Source: Sphingobacteriia bacterium
GTDB taxonomy: Bacteria; Bacteroidota; Bacteroidia; Chitinophagales; Chitinophagaceae
DNA length: 64,000 nucleotides
Assembly: GCA_004294135.1 (NCBI GenBank)
Contig: RDZY01000014.1
Span: 1-64,000 of the forward strand
Direction: 5' to 3'
The position numbers were made by a program, and so were the translations under genes. The first letter of the stretch is position 1. Each line of letters starts with the position of its first letter. Below, piece by piece: positions 62,026 to 64,000 of this stretch. Under the pieces are notes generated by a model. It saw only the letters and a list, made by a program, of their open reading frames with translations. It did not search any database and was not told the origin of the DNA.

Positions 62026-62535
62026 ATGTCTAAACCGAAACTTGGCGACTACGGCGCTTTCTACGAGACTTATATAAAACTGGTTGGTGTAGATACCGCC
62101 AAGGAAGCTGTAACCACATACGCACACCCACTTTGTTTTTTCTTTGTGAACCTACCGGAAGAAAAAGCCAATTATTGCTATGCTGAAGGGAAATGGAGTT
62201 TGAAAGATCTTTTGCAGCATATGATTGATACGGAAAGAGTAATGTGTTACAGGATGATGAGAATTGCCAGAAAAGATGGTACCCCGCTTGCAGGATTTGA
62301 TGAGAATTTATATGCTATGAATGCTTGTGCAGGAGACCGAAGTTTTGTATCGTTAAAAGAAGAATTCAGAGCACTTAGAAAGTCAACCGATCTTTTATTA
62401 CAATCATTAACCGAAGAGCAGTTAAACAATGAAGGCACGGCAAATGGTCACAAAATAACGGCGAATGCATTGGCTTTTATTATTTTCGGTCACCTTATGC
62501 ATCACAAAAATATAGTTGAAGAAAGATATCTTTAA
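62026..62535 (+). CDS. DinB/YfiT family protein
   Basis: A 169-residue four-helix-bundle protein of the DinB superfamily. EGKWSLKDLLQHMIDTERVMCYRM carries the first metal-binding His, and the C-terminal FGHLMHHKNIVEERYL the other two. These normally bind a divalent metal, and some members are thiol-dependent transferases. Its gene is 2 bp after the subtilase gene. The specific role is unknown. Confidence 0.87.
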   Translation: MSKPKLGDYGAFYETYIKLVGVDTAKEAVTTYAHPLCFFFVNLPEEKANYCYAEGKWSLKDLLQHMIDTERVMCYRMMRIARKDGTPLAGFDENLYAMNACAGDRSFVSLKEEFRALRKSTDLLLQSLTEEQLNNEGTANGHKITANALAFIIFGHLMHHKNIVEERYL

Positions 62536-62575
62536 TCAGTGCTAATAATAGGTTTATTGGCTATTTTACTGTTCA

Positions 62576-62612
62576 CAAAAACAGCTCTGCTTAAAAGTCA
62601 GAGCTGTTTAAT
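62576..62612. terminator. Bidirectional terminator
   Basis: AAACAGCTCTG and CAGAGCTGTTT (62578-62609) form an 11-bp stem flanked by A and T tracts, between the convergent DinB and YceI genes. Confidence 0.8.
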
Positions 62613-62633
62613 TTATAGGGGGATATAAGCGGT

Positions 62634-63203
62634 TTATTTAGCAAATAAATGGACTGCTATCTGCACATCTTTTGCCACGTTACCAACGCCATAATTGATA
62701 CCAAATAAGGTTCTATCCATACTGAAAAAAGCTTCTCCAAAAAAACCTTTCTCATCTGCATTTCTAATATTAGCTTGAAAACTAACGGGTAAGCTGGCTC
62801 CTTTAAGGCTTAAAATACCATTAATAGTAGCAGCAGTTTCTCCACTGTATGAAACTGTAGTTATTTTATAAGTGGCTTCGCCATATTTGGCTACGTCAAA
62901 GAAATCGGCCGCTTTCAGGTGGCCTTCTAATTTTACTCCCGCCCCATCTGTTACTTTCAAATTGGCAAGATCAATAATAAATTCGCCACCAACTAATTTT
63001 CCAGCATTCACTTGAACAGAACCGCTTTTAATGGAAAAATAGCCCGTATGGAAGTCGTTCTTTTTAGAACCAACCCAATCAACGCGACTCTTATCGGTTT
63101 GAACACTATAAGTCACTACTTCTTTGGTCTGCTTGATTTCACCAAATGAGTAAATTCCAACTAAAAATGCAGCACTAAGTAGTACTAAAAATAATTTTTT
63201 CAT
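62634..63203 (-). CDS. YceI family protein
   Basis: A 189-residue exported protein with a signal peptide (MKKLFLVLLSAAFLVGIYSFG). The lipocalin-like YceI fold (about 30-185) shows DKSRVDWVGSKKNDFHTGYF, VGGEFIIDLANLKVTD and HLKAADFFDVAKYGEATYKI. YceI proteins bind polyisoprenoids or amphiphiles in the periplasm; the ligand here is unknown. A TAACTTCG element about 30 nt upstream could be its -7 box. Confidence 0.9.
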   Translation of the reverse strand: MKKLFLVLLSAAFLVGIYSFGEIKQTKEVVTYSVQTDKSRVDWVGSKKNDFHTGYFSIKSGSVQVNAGKLVGGEFIIDLANLKVTDGAGVKLEGHLKAADFFDVAKYGEATYKITTVSYSGETAATINGILSLKGASLPVSFQANIRNADEKGFFGEAFFSMDRTLFGINYGVGNVAKDVQIAVHLFAK

Positions 63204-63322
63204 TTTGTTTGATTTTAATAGTTTCTGAATGACGAAGTTAAGGTAAATTAATGTTACAACATTAATAATAAAAGGTTTAAAAGTGATTTTGCTTTCTCTT
63301 ATCTTCGCAAAAATTGTTCCAT

Positions 63323-64000
63323 ATGAATCTTCATGAGTACCAGGCCAAAGAATTACTCAAAAAATACAATGTTCCAGTGCAAGAAGGCATTGCTGTAGAC
63401 ACCGTAATGGCTGCAGAAGAAGCTTATCGCCAAATAAAGACCCAAACAGGCAATAATTTTGCTGTTGTGAAAGCGCAGATTCATGCAGGTGGTCGCGGTA
63501 AGGGTAAAATTGTTGGCACAGAACAGCGTGGGGTAGCCGTAGCTAAAAATGGGGAAGATATTACCAATATAGCTAAAAATATCTTAGGTGGAACTTTAGT
63601 TACCATTCAAACAGGAGATGCTGGAAAAAAAGTAAGTAAAATTTTAATTGCGCAGGATGTTTACTATCCTGGTCCCAATCCGGTAAAAGAATTCTACTTA
63701 TCCATCTTATTAGATAGAGCTAAGGGTATGAATGTAGTGATGTATAGTACCGAAGGCGGAATGGACATTGAAGAGGTTGCGCATAATACCCCTGAGAAAA
63801 TTTTTAAAGAGTGGGTACACCCCAGTGGTGGTTTACAAGCTTTTCAGGCAAGGAAAATTGCTTTCAATTTAGGACTGAGTGGCGATGCATTTAAAAGTTG
63901 TGTAAAATTCGTTACCAATTTATACAACGCTTATATAGGACTTGATTGTGGAATGTTAGAAATCAACCCTTTGTTTAAAACCAGTGATGAAAAAATAATT
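63323..64000 (+). CDS. sucC: succinyl-CoA synthetase beta subunit (5' part, cut by window end)
   Basis: The first 226 codons of the ADP-forming succinate-CoA ligase beta subunit of the TCA cycle. The N-terminus MNLHEYQAKELLKKYNVPVQ and the ATP-grasp block VVKAQIHAGGRGKGKIVGT are diagnostic, and IGLDCGMLEINPLF contains the metal-binding Glu-Asn-Pro. The frame runs open to the last base, and no internal stop is seen. An imperfect -7 box (TATCTTCG) lies about 18 nt upstream of the ATG. Confidence 0.96.
   Translation, partial: MNLHEYQAKELLKKYNVPVQEGIAVDTVMAAEEAYRQIKTQTGNNFAVVKAQIHAGGRGKGKIVGTEQRGVAVAKNGEDITNIAKNILGGTLVTIQTGDAGKKVSKILIAQDVYYPGPNPVKEFYLSILLDRAKGMNVVMYSTEGGMDIEEVAHNTPEKIFKEWVHPSGGLQAFQARKIAFNLGLSGDAFKSCVKFVTNLYNAYIGLDCGMLEINPLFKTSDEKII

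Overview
The window looks like chromosomal DNA of an AT-rich member of the Bacteroidota, most likely family Chitinophagaceae (Sediminibacterium-like). This is inferred from gene content and style: a BBP2-type porin beside amt, an OmpA protein with thrombospondin-3 repeats, a DAHP synthase/chorismate mutase fusion, few Shine-Dalgarno sequences, and many -7 boxes of the Bacteroidota form TAnnTTTG just upstream of start codons. Almost everything is ordinary housekeeping DNA. The only mobile-element trace is a broken IS66 transposase at the left edge.

Layout. 1-700: IS66 remnant, tRNA-Leu(TAA) and tRNA-Gly(GCC). 0.8-4.3 kb: glycosyltransferase, cupin, DUF3817 protein, bifunctional nuclease, ispE. 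4.5-13.3 kb: nitrogen assimilation (gltB, gltD, amt, porin). 13.3-23.6 kb: plsC, priA, murB, then on the minus strand miaA, a pRiA4b-type protein, a CCA-adding enzyme and a GT9 transferase, then dapD and an EamA transporter. 23.6-32.2 kb: a block of six signalling genes (two PAS proteins with a kinase-like H-box and a receiver but no ATPase domain, a stand-alone receiver, a NarL-type regulator, an NtrC-type sigma-54 activator, and a hybrid kinase with HPt). 32.4-34.1 kb: a GT4 transferase and a half-length glycosyltransferase. 34.2-35.9 kb: tRNA-Leu(CAG), a LuxE-like protein, a lipoprotein. 36.1-41.1 kb: M42 peptidase, class I amidotransferase, ATP-grasp-like protein, bioF, miaE. 41.2-43.6 kb: OmpA, RlpA, DUF952 protein, the last possibly co-transcribed with the aromatic operon.

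43.6-53.0 kb is an aromatic amino-acid operon on the minus strand: pheA, an aminotransferase, tyrA, a DEAD-box helicase, DAHPS/CM, aroB, aroA, aroC. Upstream of pheA lies an unlisted 28-codon ORF rich in Phe, Tyr and Trp, followed by a Rho-independent terminator and a possible antiterminator pairing. This is a classical attenuator layout and is the most striking finding. Beyond it are a 57-residue repeat lipoprotein, also previously uncalled, and an ECF-like sigma factor followed by a membrane protein that joins an anti-sigma-like cytoplasmic end to a periplasmic HtrA-like protease. 55.2-64 kb: a nucleotidyltransferase whose 5' region is tandemly duplicated (2 x 88 bp), a PLP desulfhydrase/deaminase, lipB, an RluA pseudouridine synthase, bioB with a 16-bp palindrome at its start, a subtilase, a DinB protein, YceI, and the 5' part of sucC, cut by the window end.

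Functionally, gltBD and amt take up and assimilate ammonium. The aromatic operon runs from DAHP to chorismate and on to Phe and Tyr, although the steps catalysed by aroQ/D, aroE and aroK are absent here. bioF and bioB serve biotin synthesis, lipB serves lipoylation, and miaA and miaE modify tRNA at A37.
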